Part shown: positions 17,319-26,007 of the stretch, in pieces
How the letters are laid out: each line of letters begins with the position of its first letter
Position numbering within the stretch: the stretch's first letter is position 1
Made by a program: the position numbers and the translations under genes
Notes under the pieces: model-generated
What the model saw: the letters and a program-made list of their open reading frames with translations, nothing else
The model's database searches: none
What the model was told of the DNA's origin: nothing
Source: Massilia frigida
GTDB lineage: Bacteria > Pseudomonadota > Gammaproteobacteria > Burkholderiales > Burkholderiaceae_D
DNA length: 50,311 nucleotides
Reading direction: 5' to 3'
NCBI RefSeq assembly: GCF_011682175.1
Contig: NZ_WHJG01000046.1
Span: 1 to 50,311 of the forward strand

Positions 17319-18305
17319 TCAGCTTCCGATAAACGCCGCGCGCAACGATTCCAGCGCGGATTTGAGTGACAAATTGGCTTGCGCCAGATAGGTGGACAGT
17401 TTCTGGACCGCGTAGTCCGTGTCGGTCTGGGCGTCGACCCAGTCGAGCTGGTCGAACGTGATGTGGCGCTCCTGCGCCGCACCGGGGTCCATGATCGCCT
17501 GCAGCGTTTGCGGGGAGGCGCCGGAAAAACCCACCACCAGCGCCGGACGGGCGTTGATGCGGGCCACGAACAGGGCCAGCTCGAAATCGGCACGCGCCAG
17601 GAACGGGGTAATCAGGTGCATCCAGAACGCCGCCACCAGGTTGCGGTAGATCGGGTCGACCGGCAGCGGCAGCACCAGGCTCTTTTCGAGACGGCTGGAA
17701 CTGCTGGCCATCACCGGCTGCATCAGCATGCCGAGCGCCAGCAGCACCTGGCGCGCCGAGCAGGCGTAGCCGGCCTGGCTCAAGAGGCCATCGAGCGCGC
17801 CCACGGTCTGCATGTCGAGGAAGTCCTCGAACGCCGCTTCATAGGCCGCCACGCGCAGGTCGACGTCGATGGTGTGGCTGGCGGCCGCCTGCAGCGGGGC
17901 GGCGGCATCGGCCGCGCCGATCACGCCGGCGCTGAGCGTCTCGAGCCGGTTCCACAGGCGCGAGAGCACCAGCGGCGCGTCCGCCACGAAGGTGGCCGGG
18001 TCGGCCACTTCCATCGCGCTCATCATCAGGAACGGGAAGCGCCGGTTCGACTGGTCGCTGCTGGCCACGATATGGCCGGCGATGGCATTCCTGCGGCGCG
18101 GGCCGATGAAGGCGAAGTGCAGCGGCGTGACCGCGTCATAGTTCAGTTTCCAGCGCGCGTCGGCACTCATCAGGTCCATGGCCTGGGCCAGCCAGTCGTC
18201 CAGCACCTTGATCAGGGCCGGGTTGTCGCTGCCCTTGACGAAGTCGCCCCGGCTGGGGATCTTGCCGAAATAGCCGACCGGGATCGGCGTGACGGCGCGG
18301 TTCAT
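17319..18305 (-). CDS. tagF: T6SS-associated protein TagF (ImpM family)
   Basis: A 328-residue cytoplasmic protein of the ImpM/TagF family. In systems where it was studied TagF represses secretion posttranslationally, apart from or together with the threonine-phosphorylation pathway. Its N-terminal family hallmark is PVGYFGKIPSRGDFVKG, followed by LDDWLAQAM and FPFLMMSAM. The length is above that of a bare ImpM domain, with an extra C-terminal region of about 150 residues. The ATG overlaps the tssM stop codon by four bases (ATGA), so translation is probably coupled. No PpkA/PppA kinase and phosphatase pair is in the window, so control may rely on TagF alone. Confidence 0.92.
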   Translation of the reverse strand: MNRAVTPIPVGYFGKIPSRGDFVKGSDNPALIKVLDDWLAQAMDLMSADARWKLNYDAVTPLHFAFIGPRRRNAIAGHIVASSDQSNRRFPFLMMSAMEVADPATFVADAPLVLSRLWNRLETLSAGVIGAADAAAPLQAAASHTIDVDLRVAAYEAAFEDFLDMQTVGALDGLLSQAGYACSARQVLLALGMLMQPVMASSSSRLEKSLVLPLPVDPIYRNLVAAFWMHLITPFLARADFELALFVARINARPALVVGFSGASPQTLQAIMDPGAAQERHITFDQLDWVDAQTDTDYAVQKLSTYLAQANLSLKSALESLRAAFIGS

Positions 18306-21300
18306 GGACGTGCTCCCGCGCCTGGCGCCGGTGCGGCCGCTGCCGCAGGCGCAGGTGCCGCCGCAGGGGCGGGCGCCGGCACGGCCGCTGGCACGGTCGA
18401 ACTGATGATCGTGTCGGGCAGGCGCATGCGCTTGAAGCCGCTGCCCGCTTGCGGGGCCGACGCCGCCGCCGGCTTGGCGCCGGCTGGAATGATCTTCAGG
18501 TTGGAGGTGACCTTGACGCCGGCATTTTCCCAGCTCAGCTCGAATACGCCGCCATCCTTGCGCTTGCGCTGGGCCGATTCGACCATCTTGCGCAGGCCGA
18601 AGTGGCCCGGTTCGTTGAGCAGCACCACCGTCTGGCCTTGCGGCGTGATGGCGGTGATGCGCGAGCCCGGCGTACCCTGCGGGTTCGGCCAGACCATGTG
18701 CACCCACGGCTGCGGCTGGCCTTTCCAGCGCAGCGACTGGCCATCGATCTCGATGGTGAACTCGGTGGCGCCGGTCGCGCCCAGCGCTTGCAGGTCGAAC
18801 TGGGTCTGGGCTTCGCCGCTCGGGCTGCTGGCTGCGGCGGCGGCTACGCCGCCGGCCGACAGCGGCGCGATCCAGCCGGGGAAGCTCGACACCGCCGACG
18901 GCGACAGGCCGATGCCCATATTGGCCCAGGTGCGGGCCGCCACCACGTCACCGCGGCGCACCACCAGCGGGCCGATGGTGGTGTCGAAGAACTTGGCGAT
19001 CGCGCCCGACGGCCCGAACACCTGGGCGATTTCATCGTTGGTCGCTTCCGAGCGCGAGTCGGCCGCGAACGGATACTTGGTGGCCAGGTTCTGGCGGAAC
19101 GGTTGCAGCACCTGCGCCGCCCAGACCTTGTCGATTTCGGCCTCGGTCGGACGCACGATCACCGAGAAGGTCTGCATCAGCGGACGCACCAGGATCGGAC
19201 GGATGGCTTGCTTCTGGATGTCGCTCATCCCGGTCAGCATCTGTTCATCGACATACTTGAGCGCTTCGGCCAGTTCGGAACCGCTGCCATCCAAGGTTTG
19301 CTGCATCAGCTGCTTGGCGCCCGGACCCGGGTCGCCCTGGTTCTTGATGGTGTTGAAGCGGCTGCGCAGTTTCGACAGGTGCTCCATGTAGCCGCGCATG
19401 AGCGAGGCATCCTTGTCCTTGGCGACCACCAGGCGCGCCACGCCGGAAAATTCGCGGCCGACCGGGCCCAGCGGCAGCGGCGCGACACTGCTGCCGGTCT
19501 GGGTTGGCGGCAGGTCGACGGTGACGTGCGACGGTTTGCGGCGCAGGATCACTTCGCGGAACCAGCCCATCATGTCGCGCTTGGCGCTGGCCATGCCCTT
19601 GTCCACCAGGGACGGGTTGTCCCACGAGGTTTGTTCGTAGACGGTGGTGATCAGCTTCTGGATGGGCGAGGTTTGCGGGTCGCCCAGGCGGTTCATGGCC
19701 GCCGCCGCCGCTTCGAAGCCATTCAGGTCGCGGATGGTCACGCCCTGCACGAACTTTTGCCATTCCCTGGCGTAGTCGTTCTTGTACATCTCGACCAGCG
19801 CCTTCTGGATCTGTTCCGGGCTGCCTTCGAGCGTCAGGTCGTCCTTGGAGGCGGTCTTGAGCACCCAGTCGGCGCTTTGCAGTTCCTTGTTGGCGGCATC
19901 CTTGAAGGCGCCCTGCACGAAGCCTTCCCAGGCTTCGCGCGTGAAGCTGCCCGGCACGGCGTAGCTGCCCAGCACCAGTTCCTTGTCCTGGTCGCCGACG
20001 ATGCGGCCCACCGTCATCGACGGGAAGCGGGTGGCGGCGCGCGCCTTGACGTCGGCGTACACGCGTTCGCGCGCCGGCATGCCGCGCACCACCAGGCGCA
20101 GGGTGTCGCGGGTCTGGTCGACCAGGGCCAGCTTGCTGTCGATCTGCGGCCAGGACACGTCTTCCACCTGCGCCAGGTAGAACGAGATGGTGCGCTCGGC
20201 GCTGCGGATCATTTGTTCGCGCGGCATGGCGCCCCGGTTGGCGTCGAGCCAGACGCGCCAGAAGCGGGTCAGCTGGTCGTTCAGGTGGCCGCCCTCGAAG
20301 CGCGCCTTGTCGCCCAGCATCAGGTAGGTTTTCAGGGCGTTGTAGGCGTCTTCGGTGCTCGTTGGCGAGGCATCCTTGAACTGGGTGGCGGCCGGCGCGG
20401 CGGGTGCGGCTGCGGCTGCCACGGCGGGCGCGGCGGTGCCGGCCGGTGCGTCGGCGGCGGCCGGCTTGACGCCGCCCTGCAGCGCGCTGGCATTGCTGTT
20501 GACTTCGGTAAGGAAGGTTTCCAGCGAACCGGCCACCGGTTTCAACATGATTTCGCGCACGCCGTTGAAGTATTCCTCGCGCAGCTTGCGTTCGAGCAGT
20601 TCGCCCTGGTACAGGCCCAGCGAGAGCGAGAGCGGGCGGCTGTCGCGGTATTTTTCCAGCTGTTCGATGCGGTCCTGCAAGATTTGCAGCGCTTCAAAGC
20701 GCGATTGCAGGTCGATCTTGTTGGTCTGGATCTTCACCACCTGGTCGAGGTCGGCCTGGACGTTTTCGACCAGCTTGCGGTTGCTCATGTACGACCAGCT
20801 CCAGCCGCCCAGGGTCAGGCCGACCATGGCGGTGGCCAGGAAGAAGGCGGCGTAGCGCATGCGCGTCTTGCTCGGGCTGGCGTACTGCGCGACCAGGTCC
20901 TTGTCGGCGAAAATCACGTTGCGGAACAGGTTGAGCAGGAAGAAACCGCTCTGGTTCTGGGTTTCGGCGTGGTGCTGCGGCTGCAGCTTGATGTCGAAGC
21001 GCTGCGCCACTTTCTGCGACGAGGCCGAGATCGATTCGCCTTCCTGCAGCGCGCTGGTGAAGTAAAAGCCGCGGAACACCGGCTTGAACTGGAACGGGTT
21101 TTCCTCGAACAGGGTGGCGATGAAGGTGCGCAGCGGCGCCTTGATGGTCGAAAATTCGAGCGGGAAGGTGAAAATGCCCGGCGGCATGCGCTCGCGCCAT
21201 TGCAGCGCCATATTGGCCGCGCTCATGTCTTTCAGGCCGTCGTACAGCTCGTCGAAGCGGGCGTCGAACTGGGTCAGCACCTGTTCGCTGCCGGCCGCAT

Positions 21301-22165
21301 GGCTGTAGGGCAGGGTGGCGCCCCAGACACGGTCGCGTTCGGCGCGTTCGGTGTCCTGGAAGAATTCGTTAAAGCCGGCGATCAGGTCGGCCTTGGTAAA
21401 CACCACGTACACCGGCGCATGCACTTCCAGGCGCTCGGTCAGTTCCTGCACGCGCTGGCGCAGGTTTTTGGCCAGGTTGATGGCGAACTCGGGACGGTTG
21501 CCGGTCAGTTCGGCCACGCTGACGGCGATGATGATGCCGTTGATCGGCGCCTTCTTGCGGTATTTTTTCAGCAGCGACAGGAAACCGAACCACTCGGTGC
21601 GGTCTTCGTCGACCACCGAATAGCGCCCGGCGGTGTCGAGCAGGATGCCGTCGGTGGTGAAGAACCAGTCGCAATTGCGGGTGCCGCCCACGCCCTGGAC
21701 GATCTTGCTGTCGGCAAAAGGAAACTGCAGGCCGGAGCTGGCGATCGCCGTGCTCTTGCCGGCCGCCGGATTGCCGATGATCATGTACCACGGCAATTCG
21801 TACAGGGCCGCGTCACCGGACAACTGGCCCAGCTTGGAGCCCTTGATGGTGGCGATCGCATCGAGCATGCGTTTCTTGATGGTTTCGTGTTCCTGGCGCT
21901 GGGCGGGGTCGGCACGCACCGGCGTGTGGTTGACCTGCTGTTCCAGCATCTCGCCGAGATTGCTGGCGGCGCGCTGGCGCTTGTGGCGGCGCCATAGCCA
22001 GACCAGCAAGCCGAAGAACAGCGCCACCCCGAGCACGGCGAACGCGTACTCGGCCGGGAGGTCCAGCACTGCCGCCCCGATCAGCAAGACGGCGGCAAAC
22101 GCCAGCCACCCGACGACGATCAGGGTGCGACGGCTTGTCAGAAACTGCCAGATTGATTGCATCAT
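18302..22165 (-). CDS. tssM: T6SS membrane-complex protein TssM (IcmF)
   Basis: TssM spans the inner membrane and periplasm and joins TssL to the outer-membrane lipoprotein. At 1287 residues it is full-size. Two transmembrane helices are at about 13-33 and 41-58, a cytoplasmic NTPase-like domain follows with Walker A GNPAAGKS at 131-138, and a third helix lies near 435-460 (FFLATAMVGLTLGGWSW). The large periplasmic part includes an Ala/Pro-rich linker near 590-620 and the C-terminal IcmF domain. The tail is a striking Pro/Ala repeat rich in APAPAAA. Two consecutive ATG codons (22165 and 22162) are possible starts. It heads the tssM-tagF-ompA-tssA group; tagX lies upstream on the same strand. 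Confidence 0.96.
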   Translation of the reverse strand: MMQSIWQFLTSRRTLIVVGWLAFAAVLLIGAAVLDLPAEYAFAVLGVALFFGLLVWLWRRHKRQRAASNLGEMLEQQVNHTPVRADPAQRQEHETIKKRMLDAIATIKGSKLGQLSGDAALYELPWYMIIGNPAAGKSTAIASSGLQFPFADSKIVQGVGGTRNCDWFFTTDGILLDTAGRYSVVDEDRTEWFGFLSLLKKYRKKAPINGIIIAVSVAELTGNRPEFAINLAKNLRQRVQELTERLEVHAPVYVVFTKADLIAGFNEFFQDTERAERDRVWGATLPYSHAAGSEQVLTQFDARFDELYDGLKDMSAANMALQWRERMPPGIFTFPLEFSTIKAPLRTFIATLFEENPFQFKPVFRGFYFTSALQEGESISASSQKVAQRFDIKLQPQHHAETQNQSGFFLLNLFRNVIFADKDLVAQYASPSKTRMRYAAFFLATAMVGLTLGGWSWSYMSNRKLVENVQADLDQVVKIQTNKIDLQSRFEALQILQDRIEQLEKYRDSRPLSLSLGLYQGELLERKLREEYFNGVREIMLKPVAGSLETFLTEVNSNASALQGGVKPAAADAPAGTAAPAVAAAAAPAAPAATQFKDASPTSTEDAYNALKTYLMLGDKARFEGGHLNDQLTRFWRVWLDANRGAMPREQMIRSAERTISFYLAQVEDVSWPQIDSKLALVDQTRDTLRLVVRGMPARERVYADVKARAATRFPSMTVGRIVGDQDKELVLGSYAVPGSFTREAWEGFVQGAFKDAANKELQSADWVLKTASKDDLTLEGSPEQIQKALVEMYKNDYAREWQKFVQGVTIRDLNGFEAAAAAMNRLGDPQTSPIQKLITTVYEQTSWDNPSLVDKGMASAKRDMMGWFREVILRRKPSHVTVDLPPTQTGSSVAPLPLGPVGREFSGVARLVVAKDKDASLMRGYMEHLSKLRSRFNTIKNQGDPGPGAKQLMQQTLDGSGSELAEALKYVDEQMLTGMSDIQKQAIRPILVRPLMQTFSVIVRPTEAEIDKVWAAQVLQPFRQNLATKYPFAADSRSEATNDEIAQVFGPSGAIAKFFDTTIGPLVVRRGDVVAARTWANMGIGLSPSAVSSFPGWIAPLSAGGVAAAAASSPSGEAQTQFDLQALGATGATEFTIEIDGQSLRWKGQPQPWVHMVWPNPQGTPGSRITAITPQGQTVVLLNEPGHFGLRKMVESAQRKRKDGGVFELSWENAGVKVTSNLKIIPAGAKPAAASAPQAGSGFKRMRLPDTIISSTVPAAVPAPAPAAAPAPAAAAAPAPGAGARP

Positions 22166-22308
22166 TATCAGAAACTCAGTTTATAAAAACATTTACAACA
22201 GGACCGTCGCTGGCCGGATCAGGGCGCAGCGACGGAAGGGGTCTTCCTTGTTCAGGCAAAGCACGGGGGACATGCAGGTTCGCTGCCGCTGACCGCGCCT
22301 GGTGCCGC

Positions 22309-23148
22309 TTAGCGGCGCTTCATCACACCGGCCAGGCGCAGCTCGGTATGTCCGAAGTCCATCATTTTCCAGCGTCCGCCCCAGGTCAGCCCCAGCGATT
22401 CGGCAACTTCACCGTACAGCTCGTAACCGCGCATGGCCCAGGGATCTTTTTCCGAAATTACAATTTTACCGTTACGTATGAAAGCGCAGTCGGCCGCCAG
22501 TCCGTACTGGTGCCAGCTCTGGAACGCCGCCGCATTGGTCACCGACGAGCCCATCGCGGCCAGCTTGTTCTGGCGTTCCGGACTGCGATAGCCTTCCAGG
22601 ATAGCCATATCGTAACCATGCCGTTCTTTCATTATTTTAAACGCTTGCAGCAAGCGCTGGGTGTACGCCGGATTCATCAGTGACCAATCGCGGCTGGCCG
22701 AGACGATCATCGGGCGTTCCTGCTCGACTTCGACGGTGGCGAACAGCATCGGCGGCAGGGGCGCGGGCGGCACCAGGTTCTCGCCTTCGAGCAGGCCGGC
22801 GACCTGGGTATCCATTTCGCGGGTCGACTCCTCGAAGCCGCCAAGCACCGTGCCGCCGCTGAACAGGGCCACCAGCGGCGGCACCGACACCAGCACCAGC
22901 CCGCCGATCACGAGCAGGTAATGGCGGCGAAAAAACTGGCTGGCGTCGCGTGCCGATGTGCTGCCGGTTTGTCGTATCGCCGCAACACTTTGTCCCCTGA
23001 CGCGTGCCGCCTGTCCGAACCAGCCTCGCAGGCGCAGGCCGGCGCGCGCCAGCATGCTCAGCACAAACGCGCGGCCGGCCGGAAACAGCACCAGAAAACT
23101 GATTACGCACGCCAGCAAAAAGTACAGGGCTACTGCAAGAAACAGCAC
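22309..23148 (-). CDS. tagX: T6SS-linked membrane-anchored M15 peptidoglycan peptidase (TagX-like)
   Basis: A 279-residue protein with two transmembrane helices (about 2-24 and 77-98) and a periplasmic M15 (VanY/CwlK-like) metallopeptidase domain at about 150-275. The zinc and catalytic motifs are complete: EGYRSPERQN before SWHQYGLAAD (H213, D220), then DFGHTE (D264, H267). In Acinetobacter, TagX of this family is an L,D-endopeptidase that opens peptidoglycan so the T6SS machine can pass. The location upstream of tssM on the same strand supports the same job. A 143-bp gap containing an inverted repeat (CCGTCGCTG at 22204-22212, CAGCGACGG at 22227-22235) separates it from tssM, which may have its own promoter. 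Confidence 0.88.
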   Translation of the reverse strand: MLFLAVALYFLLACVISFLVLFPAGRAFVLSMLARAGLRLRGWFGQAARVRGQSVAAIRQTGSTSARDASQFFRRHYLLVIGGLVLVSVPPLVALFSGGTVLGGFEESTREMDTQVAGLLEGENLVPPAPLPPMLFATVEVEQERPMIVSASRDWSLMNPAYTQRLLQAFKIMKERHGYDMAILEGYRSPERQNKLAAMGSSVTNAAAFQSWHQYGLAADCAFIRNGKIVISEKDPWAMRGYELYGEVAESLGLTWGGRWKMMDFGHTELRLAGVMKRR

Positions 23149-23349
23149 GGAGACCTCATCAAGACATTCAAAACGAAAAGTGCGATACTGACATAAAGGA
23201 TTGCTTGGAAGTATATCTTACTGTTATAGCAATCCGACAGGTGATTCCACACTCTTTTGTGAGGGGTTCCTGACGGTTGACATGGTAAAAAAGCTTCACG
23301 TTTTTTTTGAATAGCGTAAAGTTATGTAGAAATCAACAAGGAGCACCCT

Positions 23350-24249
23350 TTGCAACATGACGATCAGTCGCCGCCAGCCTACAGGCGGCCCAGTTTACTT
23401 TCTACCGAGCAACAACAAGAGGCGGCGCGCGCGAGCGCCGACGCACGCCAGTCGACCCAAGCGGCCGACAAGTCCCCCCTCGATGCGGGCAAGGCCAAAC
23501 GCGGCAAGGCCGCCTGGCTGGCCGGCGGCGCCGTGCTGGTGGCCGCGTGCGCCGGCGCCGCGGTGTGGCTGGCGCTGGACGCCGACACCATGCCTGCCGT
23601 GGTCGCGTCCGGCCCGGCCGCACCGGTGCTGGCCGATCCGGTGACGCCGGCGCCGGTGGCCAAGCCGGCCGAGGCCGACGTAGCGGCCGCCACCACCAAG
23701 CCGGCCGGGGCCGACGCATCGGCAGCCAGCACCAAGCCGGCCGAGGCGGACGTATCGGCGGCCGCCATCCTGGAGCAGGGCGCCCCCGCGCCGGCCGCCG
23801 CCGCGAACGATCCCTCGCTCAAGGACATGCTCAACGCGCCGGCCGCGCCCAAGCCCAAATCACCCGGGGAAGAATTGAGCAAGCTGCTTGCCAGCTCGCC
23901 GGCCGCACCTAAAAAGGCTGCCGCGAAGGCGGCCGACACACCGGCCAAAGCGGCGCAGCTGGCCAAAGCGGGCGACAAAAAGCCGGCGCCGCCGCTCAAG
24001 GGCGCGCCCAAGGCGGCCGCCAAGCCGACCGACGACGCCAGCCTGCTGGCGGCCCTGGAGGCCCACTCGAAGGAGCAGCAGGGCGAGCAGCGCCCGGCCG
24101 CGAATGCCGCCGCGCCCACCTCGCTCAAGCAATGCAAGCAGCTCAATGCGGCCCAGGCCGAGCAATGCCTGTTGCGCCTGTGCGCAGGCAGCGCCAAGGA
24201 CGATCCGCAGTGCAAGTCGCGGCGCGTTCCCAACCCGGCCGCCGACTGA
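23350..24249 (+). CDS. Single-pass membrane protein with Ala/Pro/Lys-rich periplasmic region
   Basis: A 299-residue protein of unknown function. The TTG start at 23350 is chosen because AAGGAG lies six bases upstream and no in-frame ATG fits. Residues 1-52 are cytoplasmic and charged, 53-75 form one transmembrane helix (AWLAGGAVLVAACAGAAVW), and about 200 residues of Ala/Pro/Lys-rich low-complexity sequence follow. The last 45 residues are compact with four cysteines (LKQCKQLNAAQAEQCLLRLC). Such linkers span the periplasm, as in TonB, so the C-terminal domain may reach the wall or outer membrane. It is divergent from tagX and belongs by position to the edge of the T6SS locus; a link is inference. 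Confidence 0.75.
   Translation: MQHDDQSPPAYRRPSLLSTEQQQEAARASADARQSTQAADKSPLDAGKAKRGKAAWLAGGAVLVAACAGAAVWLALDADTMPAVVASGPAAPVLADPVTPAPVAKPAEADVAAATTKPAGADASAASTKPAEADVSAAAILEQGAPAPAAAANDPSLKDMLNAPAAPKPKSPGEELSKLLASSPAAPKKAAAKAADTPAKAAQLAKAGDKKPAPPLKGAPKAAAKPTDDASLLAALEAHSKEQQGEQRPAANAAAPTSLKQCKQLNAAQAEQCLLRLCAGSAKDDPQCKSRRVPNPAAD
23662..23769 (+). repeat. Three tandem 36-bp coding repeats
   Basis: The units start at 23662, 23698 and 23734, each beginning AAGCCGGCCG and encoding KPAEADVAAATT-like 12-residue blocks in the linker of the membrane protein. The copies differ at several positions but keep the period exactly. Such repeats can change the linker length by slippage. Confidence 0.85.
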
Positions 24250-24358
24250 GCGTGCGCTGCGCCCTGGACGGTAGCCAAACGGGACTGGGTGCAACAAACC
24301 TCGTCGGCGGCATGATTTTCCTTCACAATAACGGCTTCACCTTTTGCAGGAGCATCAC

Positions 24359-24835
24359 ATGCTGAACAAGATCGTTTCCCGCCGCACGCTGCTGGCAGGC
24401 GCCGCCCTGTGGCTGCTGGGAACATCCGCCGCGATGGCACAGACCGACAAGGTGCTCGATGTCGTGGTCTTCAATTATTCCAGCCGCGCCCTGCTCGACG
24501 TGACCGTCGGCGGGGTGCGCGTGGGCGGCGCCGGACCCTATCCGTTCAGCGGGCGCCGCGGCAAGATCGGCGCGCGCTTTTCCAACGGCCCGCAAACCGT
24601 CACCTGGCGTGTCGGCGTGGCCGAGGGCGAGGAAAAGGGCGAGGTCGTGCGTTCGTCCAACACCCCCACCATGGGCGAGATTCCATCGGATGCGCGCTAT
24701 GTGTCGGTGCACATCTATCCGGACGCCGCGGTCGAGTTCATGTTCTCGCGCCGGGTGCCGGTGCTGAGCAAGCGCGGCGAAGCGATCGACGCCGATTACC
24801 GCCGCCGCAAGGCTGCCCAGCAATCGGAATCATGA
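24359..24835 (+). CDS. Exported DUF3304-like protein
   Basis: A 158-residue protein with an export signal that contains a twin-arginine pattern, SRRTLLAG, followed by a hydrophobic stretch and AMAQ at about 29-32. This could be a Tat rather than a Sec signal. The mature part starts with VVVFNYSSRALLDVTVGG and GAGPYPFSGR, resembling the DUF3304 family, whose members are small exported or lipid-linked proteins of unknown role often near type VI loci. The start has an AGGAG site; the stop overlaps the ATG of the next gene by four bases (ATGA). The DUF assignment is by sequence look alone and is moderate. Confidence 0.6.
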   Translation: MLNKIVSRRTLLAGAALWLLGTSAAMAQTDKVLDVVVFNYSSRALLDVTVGGVRVGGAGPYPFSGRRGKIGARFSNGPQTVTWRVGVAEGEEKGEVVRSSNTPTMGEIPSDARYVSVHIYPDAAVEFMFSRRVPVLSKRGEAIDADYRRRKAAQQSES

Positions 24836-25599
24836 GCATGAGCGCCATCGTCAGCGGCCACACCCAGGGCCTGGGTGCGGCGCTGGCGGCCGAACTGATG
24901 ATGCGCGGGATTGCCGTGCTGGGACTGGCGCGCGGCACGGCGCCGCAGCTGGCGGCGCGCTTCGGTCCGCTGCTGCGCGAGCACCAGGCCGACCTGTCCG
25001 ACAGCGCGGCGCTGGCCGCCTGGCTGGCCACGCCCGCCTTGCGCGACTTTGTCGGCGCCAGCACCCAGGTTTTGTTGATCAATAACGCCGGCACGGTAGA
25101 GCCGGTCGGCGCGCTGCATGACCAGGACCCGCTGGCGGTGGCGCAAGCGGTGGCGCTGAACGTGGCCGCGCCGATGATGCTGGCCGCCGCCGTGGCGACA
25201 GCCGCCCGCCAGGCTGACTGCCGCATCCTGCACGTGTCGAGCGGCGCCGCGTGCAATGCCTACACCGGCTGGAGCGTGTACGGAGGCACCAAGGCCGCGC
25301 TCGACCAGCATGCGCGCGCCGTGGCGCTCGACTATCCGCTGGCGCCGCAGGCAGGCGATGGCGCCGCCGGCGTGCGCATCTGCAGCCTGGCGCCCGGCGT
25401 CATCGATACCGCCATGCAGGCGCGCATCCGGGCCACGCCCGAGAGCCGCTTTCCCCAACGCGAGCGCTTCCTGGCCTTGCAGCGCGATGGCGCCCTCAGC
25501 TCGCCCGAGCAGTGTGCGGCCGGCGTGGTCGATTACTTGCTGGCGACAGGGTTCGGCCGCGACGCGGTGGACGACCTGCGCGCCACCGGCCGCCGGTAG
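24832..25599 (+). CDS. Short-chain dehydrogenase/reductase
   Basis: A 255-residue NAD(P)-dependent oxidoreductase of the classical SDR family. It shows the dinucleotide-binding pattern SGHTQGLGAALA at about 7-18 (TGxxxGxG type), NNAGTV at about 84-89, the catalytic serine region LHVSSGAA, and the YxxxK catalytic pair in SVYGGTKAALD. The overall pattern is closest to sepiapterin- or benzil-reductase-like SDRs; the substrate cannot be read from sequence. The ATG at 24832 overlaps the stop of the DUF3304-like gene, and a second in-frame ATG follows at 24838. The pairing of a cytoplasmic reductase with an exported protein in one operon is unusual. Confidence 0.88.
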   Translation: MSMSAIVSGHTQGLGAALAAELMMRGIAVLGLARGTAPQLAARFGPLLREHQADLSDSAALAAWLATPALRDFVGASTQVLLINNAGTVEPVGALHDQDPLAVAQAVALNVAAPMMLAAAVATAARQADCRILHVSSGAACNAYTGWSVYGGTKAALDQHARAVALDYPLAPQAGDGAAGVRICSLAPGVIDTAMQARIRATPESRFPQRERFLALQRDGALSSPEQCAAGVVDYLLATGFGRDAVDDLRATGRR

Positions 25600-26007
25600 A
25601 CCAGGCGCAAACCGGCCTTCCGGCGACGAGCCGGACTGAAACACGGTCGCCTGTGGTGTCCTTTATCGCCTATCGCGATGGTGGCGTAACGCGCTGGCAT
25701 ATCTCATCCAGAACCTGCACCCGACCCAAACCTCGTTCCCGCGCGGCACCGCAGCCGCCGCATGAATTGCCTGCTCGCTATCAAGTAAATGTTTCTGTAC
25801 CAGATTAACGGGTAGAAAAAATATACTGACACGGGCATTTAATCAATATGTGAAACCCGAACCATCGATGATGTGTGCGGGTGAGCGCATGTATCAATCC
25901 TCGCCTGCACGTGCGGAGATACAGTATTGCTGATCGCCGAGGACGCTCATTGGCGTATCCGAAATAGGTGACGCTGTGCACTTTAACTCGCTGCGGAGGG
26001 ATGAATC
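25600..26007. other. Intergenic region, no gene seen
   Basis: These 408 bases hold no convincing coding frame. The right half is lower in GC than the SDR gene, matching the composition shift of the cytochrome-like gene that follows. GGAGGG just before 26008 is the ribosome site of that gene. I could not identify a clear promoter or terminator. Confidence 0.5.

Noticed and set aside
18449-21997. A very long open frame antisense to tssM, with others antisense to tssF, tssH, the TonB receptor and the helicase.
   Set aside because: In GC-rich DNA the frame opposite a real gene is often open. These show no domain, no start signals, and biased His/Arg/Gln-rich composition.
23277-23321. TTGACA upstream of the gene at 23350.
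   Set aside because: No acceptable -10 box occurs at 16-18 bases; the first similar hexamer (TAAAGT) is too far, so a promoter was not called.
25600-26007. Possible small gene in the 408-bp gap before the cytochrome-like gene.
   Set aside because: No frame has a ribosome site together with sensible sequence.
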